From assembly GCA_964400015.1 (NCBI GenBank), contig CAYNRR010000012.1:1-38012 (forward strand): DNA of 38,012 bases. The letters run 5' to 3'. Source of the DNA: UBA1234 sp964400015. GTDB taxonomy: Bacteria > Bacillota > Clostridia > TANB77 > UBA1234. Position numbers and translations under genes: made by a program. Numbering within the stretch: position 1 is the first letter of the stretch; every line of letters starts with the position of its first letter. Shown piece after piece: positions 1 to 6,076 of the stretch. The notes beneath the pieces are model-generated. The model saw nothing but the letters and a program-made list of their open reading frames with translations. It was not told the DNA's origin and did no database searches.

Positions 1-3
1 GTT

Positions 4-38
4 TTGAGACATTTTCCTATCTGATTACTTGAGACATT
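4..38. repeat. Duplicated TTGAGACATT motif at window edge
   Basis: The 10-mer TTGAGACATT occurs at 4-13 and again at 29-38, a 25-bp period. Nothing codes here. Repeated short motifs of this kind occur at the ends of some insertion sequences (for example IS21-like), so this may be the edge of an element lying to the left, but no transposase is visible in the window. Confidence 0.3.
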
Positions 39-83
39 ATCATATATGAATGATAATTTCTTATCAAAATATTTTTTTGTGTA

Positions 84-112
84 TTGACTTTTATCAAAAA
101 ATACATTAGAAT
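84..112 (+). promoter_or_regulatory. Sigma-A-type promoter of the tRNA genes
   Basis: TTGACT (84-89) and TAGAAT (107-112) are separated by 17 bp and end 19 bp before the first tRNA. The match to the housekeeping consensus and the position make this the likely promoter of the two-tRNA unit. Confidence 0.75.
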
Positions 113-131
113 ATAACTTGCATTTGAGCAT

Positions 132-209
132 GGTGGATGTAGCTCAGTTGGTTAGAGCGCCAGGTTGTGGCCCTGGAGGTCGTGGGTTCGAGTCCCATCT
201 TTCACCCCA
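132..209 (+). tRNA. tRNA-His (GTG anticodon)
   Basis: The sequence folds into a full cloverleaf. The anticodon stem CCAGG/CCTGG encloses loop TTGTGGC with anticodon GTG. The T arm carries TTCGAGT, and CCA is encoded at 207-209. The extra G at 132 opposite C206 is the G-1 identity element typical of tRNA-His. The acceptor stem has one G-T and one T-T pair, so it is slightly weak. It shares a promoter and terminator with the tRNA-Gln that follows. Confidence 0.95.
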
Positions 210-243
210 CTTTTTAAACAACCAACACAATGCAAACAAATAT

Positions 244-319
244 TGGGCTGTAGCCAAGCGGTAAGGCACCAGACTTTGACTCTGGCATTTCGGCGGTTCG
301 AATCCTCCCAGCCCAGCCA
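244..319 (+). tRNA. tRNA-Gln (TTG anticodon)
   Basis: The acceptor stem TGGGCTG/CAGCCCA is perfect. The anticodon stem CCAGA/TCTGG encloses loop CTTTGAC with anticodon TTG (Gln). The T loop is TTCGAAT, the discriminator is G, and CCA is encoded. It lies 34 bp after tRNA-His and is followed at once by a terminator. Confidence 0.96.
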
Positions 320-323
320 TCAG

Positions 324-364
324 AAGCTATTTTGAAGAGAAATCTTTAAAATAGCTTTTTTATT
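324..364 (+). terminator. Intrinsic terminator after the tRNA genes
   Basis: AAGCTATTTT (324-333) pairs with AAAATAGCTT (348-357) and is followed by a T-rich run. It closes the tRNA transcript. Confidence 0.85.
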
Positions 365-387
365 GTGTTTCTTTCTTTTTCATTCAT
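346..387 (-). pseudogene. Remnant of the 5' end of a phage subtilase gene
   Basis: Reading leftwards from the ATG at 387, the first codons are M-N-E-K-E, exactly as in the intact subtilase gene that starts at 16023. The frame then departs and stops after 13 codons, inside the tRNA terminator. The ribosome binding site and upstream terminator are also shared with the intact gene. This is a broken copy of that gene's start, left by deletion or by insertion beside the tRNA genes, and gives no functional product. Confidence 0.7.
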
Positions 388-457
388 AATAAATTTTCTC
401 CTCTAAATATAAGATTTGTATAAAAAATAACACCCTCTAGAAAAGTGTTATAGTTTT
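376..457. repeat. 80-bp direct repeat, copy 1
   Basis: About 80 bp here match 16012-16096 with only a few substitutions and one indel. The repeat holds, on the minus strand, a terminator hairpin (AACAC.../...GTGTT), an AGAGGAG ribosome binding site, and the first five codons of the subtilase. Same orientation in both copies. Confidence 0.9.
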
Positions 458-482
458 TACTTTATTTATTTTTGAGCATGAA

Positions 483-509
483 AAAGCAAGGTACTCTTAA
501 ACCTTGCTC
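483..509 (-). terminator. Minus-strand terminator in the phage remnant
   Basis: GCAAGGT and ACCTTGC pair across an 8-nt loop (about 487-508). On the minus strand the hairpin is followed by TTTTT. It sits in the same place relative to the 80-bp repeat as the terminator at 16213-16241 does in the intact prophage. Confidence 0.65.
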
Positions 510-557
510 TCTTCTTAAATCCTCTCTTTGGATTGCGATAATGCGTTAATAATGTAT

Positions 558-689
558 GAAAGAAGCTCCTACCAATTAGGAGCTTCATACATCAATATGG
601 TAATTGAAAAGTCTGGCGGTACTTTCATCTCTTTTAACCACTACGGTGCGTGGATGCCATTGTCCACCTCAATTACCTACTTATATTGT
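558..689 (-). ncRNA. Candidate structured small RNA, copy A
   Basis: Predicted RNA of about 132 nt starting near 689. Stem P1 pairs GGTAATTG (677-670) with CAATTACC (606-599). P2 pairs GTGGA (667-663) with TCCAC (654-650). A short P3 (ACC/GGT) follows, then AGAGATG. P4 pairs AAAGT (625-621) with ACTTT (612-608). The P2 loop TGGC is complementary to the P4 loop GCCA, so the two loops could kiss. A perfect 10-bp hairpin (586-577 with 571-562) followed by TTTC ends the transcript. Promoter, start position, domain order and AGAGATG match copy C at 29946-30085, with compensatory changes in the stems. Function unknown. Confidence 0.6.
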
Positions 690-695
690 ATTTTT

Positions 696-724
696 ATTTT
701 AGCATATTTATTCACTTTTGTAAA
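696..724 (-). promoter_or_regulatory. Promoter of structured RNA copy A
   Basis: TTTACA (724-719), 17 bp, TAAAAT (701-696). The -35 box lies inside the last codons of the PBECR toxin remnant and the predicted start is the A of TACAATATA at about 689. Copy C has the same arrangement. Confidence 0.65.
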
Positions 725-882
725 TAATTTTATGAGTTCCCAAATACCTTTGCAGTCTTTTATCTTTTATTTCCCATATCGTTATTATAGAATTTTTCTT
801 TTTTTCATCTGCAGTATTCAATTTCAATACTACTACTACGTCTTTATCATTTTTCAAATAAAATCTTATAAAAAAGAAACCG
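708..882 (-). pseudogene. C-terminal remnant of a PBECR-type toxin domain
   Basis: An open minus-strand frame ends at the TAA at 710-708. Its last part reads ...LKLNTADEKKKNSIIT..., followed by YLGTHKIIYKSE. It aligns with the very end of the MuF toxin domain at 30104-31735, where LRLHTSKDEK, NSIIT and YLRNKEIVWKK occur in the same order. Only about 55 codons remain. No start codon or MuF head domain survives, and the 5' side abuts the ribbon-helix-helix fragment. I infer a relic of a second, related phage whose toxin tip and following RNA gene were kept while the rest was lost. Confidence 0.6.
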
Positions 883-1031
883 AGAATAAAACAATTCGAT
901 TTCCGATTACATTGATTGAAGATATAGAAAAAGCAATTAGAGGGAAAAATGTAACATTTTCAAGATTTGTAATTCAAGCTTGTGAATACGCATTAAATAA
1001 TATGGATAGAACAAAAAAAGATAGCAGATAA
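870..1031 (+). CDS. Ribbon-helix-helix-like fragment (start unclear)
   Basis: The last 53 codons of a longer open frame look like a small DNA-binding protein of the Arc/ribbon-helix-helix type. A short beta stretch (NKTIRFP) is followed by helix LIEDIEKAIRGK, a turn (NVTFS) and helix RFVIQACEYALNNM. Such proteins are common phage or plasmid regulators. There is no ribosome binding site or plausible start just upstream; the open frame runs back to 528 only through sequence that belongs to the RNA gene and toxin remnant on the other strand. The gene has probably lost its start. Its stop codon lies in the loop of the following terminator. Confidence 0.5.
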   Translation, partial: KKETENKTIRFPITLIEDIEKAIRGKNVTFSRFVIQACEYALNNMDRTKKDSR

Positions 1032-1046
1032 CTGCTATCTTTTTTG
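1015..1046. terminator. Bidirectional terminator
   Basis: AAAAAGATAGCAG and CTGCTATCTTTTTT pair across ATAA (about 1015-1045). A-run on one side and T-run on the other let it serve the plus-strand RHH fragment and the radical SAM gene arriving on the minus strand. Confidence 0.85.
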
Positions 1047-1060
1047 TTTTTTAATTTTCT

Positions 1061-2215
1061 TTATTCTTTTTTGTAAGTCCTATCAGCAATACAAGGAATA
1101 CAGTTGGATTTTCTTGTATAAGCTTTAGTAAAAGCATTTTTATGTTCTTGTACCCATTTCTTGATATTAGGGTCTTTAAAAACTACGAACCATTCTTCTG
1201 CACGTTTTTCCGAAATGCATCCTGCAAAAATAAGATCCATTGCATTCCAGTCGACTGTACAGCCACATTTGAAATCTTCAAAAGGTGTTTTCAAAGATTC
1301 TGCCATGGCATCACTGAATGTATCGTTCTCGATTTCAGAAACAACATTGAATGTTCCGACTTTACCTACGCCACGCATTCCACATCTAAAAGTAGTAAAA
1401 TTGCCATTTGTAGCAATTTCCCTACCAAGGAAATGCATGGATGCCGTCCATTGATACACCGAGCATTGTCTTTCAGAAGCATACAGCATGTCATAATGTT
1501 CTCTGATTCTTTCTACAGGTAATCCATCAATGCTTCTGATGATTTTTTTAAACGACTCTTCTTGCTTTTTGGTAGCACCTCTATGCTTTACGTCATAGCT
1601 CGAAAGAATATGTGCCGGAAGTACGAGCATTCCAGACTCAATATATTTTCCCCACTTCTTTTCAAGAAAACTAATATAGTTTTCAAAGGAATCAATATTG
1701 TCCTCGTTTAACGTACATAAAAGCATTACAGGAACGCCACTGCTCAAAGCCAAATCTACATTCGACAGAATTCTGTTAAATTGATTTTCAGTAAGTCGCC
1801 TGCTCTTATTAGCTTCAACCGTTGGTCCGTCCAAACTAATCGAAAGAAAAGCTTTTCCATGCTCTGCCAAACGCTTGATTGATTCAGGTTTAATAAGCGT
1901 TGCATTAGTAATTACACGAACCCAGTAATCTGGGAACACTTTCAAAAGTTCATGAACTATTTCGGGATATACAAAAGGTTCACCACCAGAATACTCAATC
2001 ATTTGAGTATTGGGATAATGTGTTTTCACAAATGTTCTTGTTGCATTAAGATTTTTGCGAACATTGGCCAGCTCCGTGTCACTTAAGGGAATATATTTGA
2101 ATTTTTCCCAATCGCAATATTCACACCGAAGATTGCAGACATTGGTCATTCCTAAGATTTCCACCATGAATGTGTTCGGATTTACGTACTTATAAGAACT
2201 TACATTGTTTTTCAT
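1061..2215 (-). CDS. Radical SAM protein with Cys-rich C-terminus
   Basis: A 384-residue radical SAM enzyme. The CxxxCxxC motif that binds the catalytic 4Fe-4S cluster is C27-C31-C34, and SGGEP (76-80) is the usual SAM-binding strand. The C-terminal third has many cysteines (QCSVY, RCGM, KCGC, AGC, CIPC), as in SPASM/twitch enzymes with auxiliary clusters used for peptide or sugar oxidation. The start is 21 bp after the GH13-dehydrogenase gene, so the two form an operon. The substrate is not known. The partner suggests a sugar or cyclitol, while the Cys-rich peptide gene nearby would fit a peptide substrate; neither is proven. Confidence 0.85.
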   Translation of the reverse strand: MKNNVSSYKYVNPNTFMVEILGMTNVCNLRCEYCDWEKFKYIPLSDTELANVRKNLNATRTFVKTHYPNTQMIEYSGGEPFVYPEIVHELLKVFPDYWVRVITNATLIKPESIKRLAEHGKAFLSISLDGPTVEANKSRRLTENQFNRILSNVDLALSSGVPVMLLCTLNEDNIDSFENYISFLEKKWGKYIESGMLVLPAHILSSYDVKHRGATKKQEESFKKIIRSIDGLPVERIREHYDMLYASERQCSVYQWTASMHFLGREIATNGNFTTFRCGMRGVGKVGTFNVVSEIENDTFSDAMAESLKTPFEDFKCGCTVDWNAMDLIFAGCISEKRAEEWFVVFKDPNIKKWVQEHKNAFTKAYTRKSNCIPCIADRTYKKE

Positions 2216-2236
2216 ATATGTACCTCGCTTTCATAC

Positions 2237-4507
2237 TCAAAACAATTCTTTCTTACTTACAATAATGGTCTTAATAGCTTTACCAGAAGGTGTTTCAAAT
2301 GCTTGTTGACATTCATCAAATGACATTTTCGTAATTAGGTCTTCGACCTTAATTTGGTCCCTAATTATTAGTTTTGCTGCTTCATCGAAATCATTTTCTG
2401 TATAAAGAAAACTACCTTCGATTTTTCTTTCATCAAACATTGTTGTTGTAAGAGAAAAGAAATTGCCGTTTTTCAAAAGTGAATCGTCATATATTCCTGT
2501 CAAAATCAACTTACCCTCTGGGGCTAGTAGTTCCCAAAGCTTGCCGAAATTTTGTGCGTTTCCACTGCATTCAATTATCGTATCAAACTTTTTAGGAATT
2601 CCAAAAATCGGGGCATTTTTAAGCTTATCAAAAGCAATACGGTTAGTCATACAGCTTACATGGTTGCATACATTTTCATGCTTATACACTAAATAGATAT
2701 CTCGATAGTTTTTGCATGTACTTAAGTACCTTTCAAGCAAAAGTGCAATTGTACCAGAGCCAACAATCGCAATGTTCTTGTCAACTGAAATTTTCTTTGC
2801 TGTATGTATTGCACATGCTAACGGCTCAATCATCGTTGCCTTGCAGATGTTATAGCCATTCGGCAATTTGTAAAGAGATGTTTCTCGAATAACTACATAT
2901 TGTGAAAATCCTCCAAATTGCATTATTCCTGTATGTTGTCTTGGTATCCTATAACATATAATATCTCCCACAGAGATATTATGGCAATTTTCACCGCATT
3001 GAATCACCTTTCCCACCAGTTCATGTCCACCAGTTTCAGGTGCTTTCCAAAAGAATCTGCCATTGAAAAATTCTCTGCGATCTGAACCACATATACCGCA
3101 GCTAAGAACTTCAACCAAAGCTTCATCAGAATACAATGGTTTAATTGGCAACTTAATTTGAGTCATCTTTTTCTTACCAATCAAACTGCTAGAAACATTA
3201 TTCTTTACTTTCGGAACGCATTTAGCTGTTGCAACATACACTTTAAAATCATACGGTGCAAGAATAACATCATCTTGAACATTTTCTACCGGGAAAACAG
3301 AAGACAAAGTTTTTTGTTCAACTTTAACTTCTTGAGAAGTAAGATTTAGTAAGAATAATGCTTTTTGATTAAGGTCTTTTGCCTCTTTTTGCAAAAACAA
3401 AACATCTCTACGTGCTGGCCAAATGTTGATCAATTCACCAGCTGTATGCAAAATTTCATACATATCTCTCAACTCTAATGCTTTTTTGATATCGCATGTA
3501 AAGTCAAACTTTGCATTTGCAAATTCCTCTGGCTTAGAAGTTATCACACTATAATTAGTTTGAATTCCACGTTCAAATCCAGATGTAATTTCAAAACCCG
3601 AAGTCAAAACAGACATAAAGTAGAGTCGTTGTCTGAACAAATCTACATTTCCATCTACTTCTTGCATTAAAGGTCTAGTGTCGTGGTTATCAGGGAAAGA
3701 AATTGTTTTCAACCCCATCGCATTAAAATGCGTATTCTGTTCAAAGAACCAAGAATCATAACCATTCCACCACTTGGCAGAATTGAAAATGTAGTCAAAT
3801 CCAGCTTCAGCCAGTCCGTCGATTGTTTCTTGAGGAACCATAAAAGCTTCTCCCATAAAGTATACATTGGGATAATCTTTTTTCAATGTCGCAATTAAAT
3901 AACTCCAAAACTCTTTCGGAACGTATGCTGCTACATCGCATCTAAAACCCGAAAAGCCTAATTGTAAATAGTATCTACATATCGACTCCATATAATCCCA
4001 CAGTCCATTTTGAGGATTCGAATAATCTAACTTTGCGCAATCTCCCCATACACGTTTACCCGTGTCAGACATGCACCAAGCTTTTGCAATGTTTCCATTT
4101 TCATCTTTTTCATACCATTCTGGATGCTCTAAAACACAAGGACTATCATCAGCAGTATGATTAGATACAAAATCAAGAACAACTTCGAGCCCAAGTTCAT
4201 TGCACACTTGAATGAATGCTTTGATTTGTTTCAAACCTTCTTCTTTAGTCAAGCCTTGCATTACAGTAGGCTCCCATTCATAATAATCAATGATAGAATA
4301 TAAACTTTCCGAACCACCTGTCTTTTGGAAAGGGTTGAGATATATTGTGTTAAATCCCATCTCTTTCGCCTTAATAGCTTGCTCATTCCAATCTTTCGGA
4401 CCTGTAAAATACCGTGTGAACAAATTGTAAATCTTTAAATCTCTTTGTGAATCGCTCTTCCGTCCTGTTTCTTCTGACTTTAAACTTACGTTAATGCTAT
4501 TAGACAT
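2237..4507 (-). CDS. GH13 alpha-amylase domain fused to zinc alcohol dehydrogenase
   Basis: From the ATG at 4507 the product has 756 residues. I chose this start because AGGAGG lies 8 nt upstream; the frame is open further back to 4585. Residues about 25-420 form a GH13 (alpha-amylase family) barrel with all four conserved regions: DFVSNH (about 112), FRCD with the nucleophile Asp (191), GEAF with the acid/base Glu (220) and FPDNHD (276). Residues about 450-756 are a medium-chain dehydrogenase: CGICGSD (Cys473), GHE (His495) and IEPLACA (Glu561) provide catalytic zinc ligands, and GSGTIA is the cofactor motif. The usual four-cysteine structural zinc site is missing. One polypeptide could release or transfer a sugar and then oxidise it. 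Co-transcribed with the radical SAM gene. Confidence 0.85.
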   Translation of the reverse strand: MSNSINVSLKSEETGRKSDSQRDLKIYNLFTRYFTGPKDWNEQAIKAKEMGFNTIYLNPFQKTGGSESLYSIIDYYEWEPTVMQGLTKEEGLKQIKAFIQVCNELGLEVVLDFVSNHTADDSPCVLEHPEWYEKDENGNIAKAWCMSDTGKRVWGDCAKLDYSNPQNGLWDYMESICRYYLQLGFSGFRCDVAAYVPKEFWSYLIATLKKDYPNVYFMGEAFMVPQETIDGLAEAGFDYIFNSAKWWNGYDSWFFEQNTHFNAMGLKTISFPDNHDTRPLMQEVDGNVDLFRQRLYFMSVLTSGFEITSGFERGIQTNYSVITSKPEEFANAKFDFTCDIKKALELRDMYEILHTAGELINIWPARRDVLFLQKEAKDLNQKALFLLNLTSQEVKVEQKTLSSVFPVENVQDDVILAPYDFKVYVATAKCVPKVKNNVSSSLIGKKKMTQIKLPIKPLYSDEALVEVLSCGICGSDRREFFNGRFFWKAPETGGHELVGKVIQCGENCHNISVGDIICYRIPRQHTGIMQFGGFSQYVVIRETSLYKLPNGYNICKATMIEPLACAIHTAKKISVDKNIAIVGSGTIALLLERYLSTCKNYRDIYLVYKHENVCNHVSCMTNRIAFDKLKNAPIFGIPKKFDTIIECSGNAQNFGKLWELLAPEGKLILTGIYDDSLLKNGNFFSLTTTMFDERKIEGSFLYTENDFDEAAKLIIRDQIKVEDLITKMSFDECQQAFETPSGKAIKTIIVSKKELF

Positions 4508-4544
4508 ATTCATGTCCTCCTTCACAAAAATTATGTTGACAAGT

Positions 4545-4572
4545 ATTTTATCACTTTCTTTCAATAATGCAA
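4545..4572 (-). promoter_or_regulatory. Promoter of the GH13-dehydrogenase/radical SAM operon
   Basis: On the minus strand TTGCAT (4572-4567), 16 bp, TAAAAT (4550-4545), about 38 bp before the chosen start codon. TCAACATAA occurs twice around it, which could be an operator. Confidence 0.55.
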
Positions 4573-4590
4573 CTATTTTTTTCATTTATG

Positions 4591-4619
4591 TTGACTATTT
4601 TTCATGTTTATGTTAAATT
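4591..4619 (+). promoter_or_regulatory. Divergent promoter for the Cys-rich gene
   Basis: TTGACT (4591-4596), 17 bp, TAAATT (4614-4619), back to back with the minus-strand promoter. A good ribosome binding site (GGAAGGAG) follows before the ATG at 4657. Confidence 0.55.
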
Positions 4620-4656
4620 TCAAATGTAAATTTAATTTTTAGGAAGGAGCATTCTT

Positions 4657-4905
4657 ATGGCTAACTGTGCTAATTGTTCATCTTTTGATCCCTACTACAA
4701 AGGCGGCTGGTGTGACGCAAATAACGAAGAAACTTCCCCTTCCCAATGGTGCTCTAAGTGTGACTGCCACGGTTCTCATGAAGAATATAACTCACACAAA
4801 GTATGTTCTACCTGTGACTCGTTCGATCCTTACACTCGTGGTGGATACTGCGATTACCACCGATGCACGACCAATTCCAATAGTTACTGTAGCGACTATT
4901 CTTAA
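4657..4905 (+). CDS. Small Cys-rich protein with two internal repeats
   Basis: An 82-residue protein with 11 cysteines and no recognisable family. It consists of two related halves: CANCSSFDPYYKGGWC near the start and CSTCDSFDPYTRGGYC from residue 50, each followed by a further Cys-containing stretch. Paired CxxC motifs with conserved Phe-Asp-Pro-Tyr and Gly-Gly suggest two small zinc- or metal-binding knuckles. It has a strong ribosome binding site and its own divergent promoter opposite the radical SAM/GH13 operon. A modified-peptide precursor is possible but there is no obvious leader. Probably cytosolic, since no signal peptide is seen. Confidence 0.8.
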   Translation: MANCANCSSFDPYYKGGWCDANNEETSPSQWCSKCDCHGSHEEYNSHKVCSTCDSFDPYTRGGYCDYHRCTTNSNSYCSDYS

Positions 4906-4908
4906 CTG

Positions 4909-4938
4909 TTTGCCTCTAACTTAATCGTTAGAGGCAAA
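4909..4938 (+). terminator. Perfect 12-bp hairpin between two plus-strand genes
   Basis: TTTGCCTCTAAC (4909-4920) pairs with GTTAGAGGCAAA (4927-4938). Only a weak T-rich tract (TAATTTAAT) follows, so it may be a partial terminator or an RNA-stabilising element separating the Cys-rich gene from the next gene. Confidence 0.6.
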
Positions 4939-4964
4939 TAATTTAATAAAAGGAGTTTTGCAAT

Positions 4965-5714
4965 ATGAAAATACAAATTATGCCTAACAAATTATTAGTT
5001 ATAAACGAAAAGATACCTACAACTCAGTATATAAGTGCTTACGAATTAGAAAAAAAATCACTATTTTCATTAAAGTTAAAAATCAAAAAGCTTCAATCTC
5101 TAACTGTTTTTTTAGACTTATCACAAATAACTAATTTAAGAAAAGTATTAAAAAAATACTTTTATCTATATACATTTTCTTCAAAAAACAATTTAACTAT
5201 AGGTTGCCTAACCAATAAGTCAACCGTACTTGCTTACATACAAGGCGATGATGAAGATACTTTAAGTAAAATAAAAGAATTCTTTTATGTATTATTGATT
5301 GATGATATCAAAGAAAGATACACTTACATATATGATAAAGCTTGTGATGAATTAGATGAAGTTTTTCGTACTAAGAATATCTGTGACTTTCAAAATGATA
5401 GATGTATAAATCAAAGAATGAACAAAACTCCACATGATACAATGGGATGTTGCTATTCTTTTTATTATCGTAAAGACGGCTATCCAGTAGATTCTGGCTT
5501 ATGCAAATATTTGGACGGTAAAAGTTGTTCTATAAAATGTTTAAAATGCAAAATGTTCACATGTGATTTTTTGAAAAAGCAAGGTATTAAATTTCTTTCA
5601 AAAGACTTTTGGCTACTAGACATTTTCTTAAATTCTAAACAAATTAAATTTATGGAATCTGCATTTTTTACTCCTGAAAATGATATTATTGATAAATGGA
5701 TAAAAATCTCCTAA
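4965..5714 (+). CDS. Uncharacterised protein with C-terminal Cys cluster
   Basis: A 249-residue protein that I cannot assign to a named family. The first half is rich in Lys, Leu and Ile and resembles a mixed alpha/beta domain. The second half has a cysteine pattern: NICDFQNDRC, MGCCYSF, GLCKYL, SCSIKCLKCKMFTC. These spaced cysteines could bind zinc or an iron-sulfur cluster. It has an AAAGGAG ribosome binding site and follows the Cys-rich repeat gene by 59 bp, with only a hairpin between them, so the two probably share a transcript. Its stop codon lies in the stem of the terminator that follows. Confidence 0.75.
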   Translation: MKIQIMPNKLLVINEKIPTTQYISAYELEKKSLFSLKLKIKKLQSLTVFLDLSQITNLRKVLKKYFYLYTFSSKNNLTIGCLTNKSTVLAYIQGDDEDTLSKIKEFFYVLLIDDIKERYTYIYDKACDELDEVFRTKNICDFQNDRCINQRMNKTPHDTMGCCYSFYYRKDGYPVDSGLCKYLDGKSCSIKCLKCKMFTCDFLKKQGIKFLSKDFWLLDIFLNSKQIKFMESAFFTPENDIIDKWIKIS

Positions 5715-5740
5715 AGCTTTTGCCTTAGGAGATTCTTTCA
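5705..5740 (+). terminator. Intrinsic terminator
   Basis: AATCTCCTAA (5705-5714) pairs perfectly with TTAGGAGATT (5725-5734), followed by CTTTCAATTTG. It ends the two-gene plus-strand unit and faces the minus-strand gene at 5753. Confidence 0.8.
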
Positions 5741-5752
5741 ATTTGTTTTGTT

Positions 5753-6067
5753 TTATTTCATTTCTTTTATATAATCTTTTGTATTTTGTATAACACGCTT
5801 CATAAAATGTACATATGATAGCCCGTCTGCTCTACTTTCATATCCATCATAAATATCTATTAAGCATTCCTTTATAGAATTTATTTCTTCTTCAAAGTAT
5901 TTTAATTTAGGCATTCTTTCTATCATTTTTTGTAGCATTGCAACATATTCCAATTCATCAGTTATTGTAAAAATAGAAACTAATTCATCTAATGCTCTAT
6001 CTACAATTTCAATTTCTGTATTCATCGCAATTATTTTTGGAACAAATGTGTTATTGGTTAATTTCAT
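5753..6067 (-). CDS. Small helical protein downstream of the AAA+ gene
   Basis: A 104-residue, mostly helical protein with acidic and aromatic residues. No family is recognised and there is no signal peptide or membrane segment. The start has a clear AGGAGGT ribosome binding site 9 bp after the stop of the large AAA+ gene, so the two are translated from one message. A substrate, adaptor or regulator of the AAA+ protein is a reasonable guess from position only. Confidence 0.7.
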   Translation of the reverse strand: MKLTNNTFVPKIIAMNTEIEIVDRALDELVSIFTITDELEYVAMLQKMIERMPKLKYFEEEINSIKECLIDIYDGYESRADGLSYVHFMKRVIQNTKDYIKEMK

Positions 6068-6076
6068 ATTTACCTC

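Noticed and set aside
599..680. Short minus-strand frame ending in RDESTARLFNYHIDV in copy A
   Set aside because: No intact start and it overlaps the P1-P4 fold; the RNA explanation with compensatory pairing is stronger.
528..869. N-terminal two-thirds of the open frame containing the ribbon-helix-helix fragment
   Set aside because: This part is the reverse complement of the RNA gene and toxin remnant on the minus strand and reads as hydrophobic, low-sense protein.
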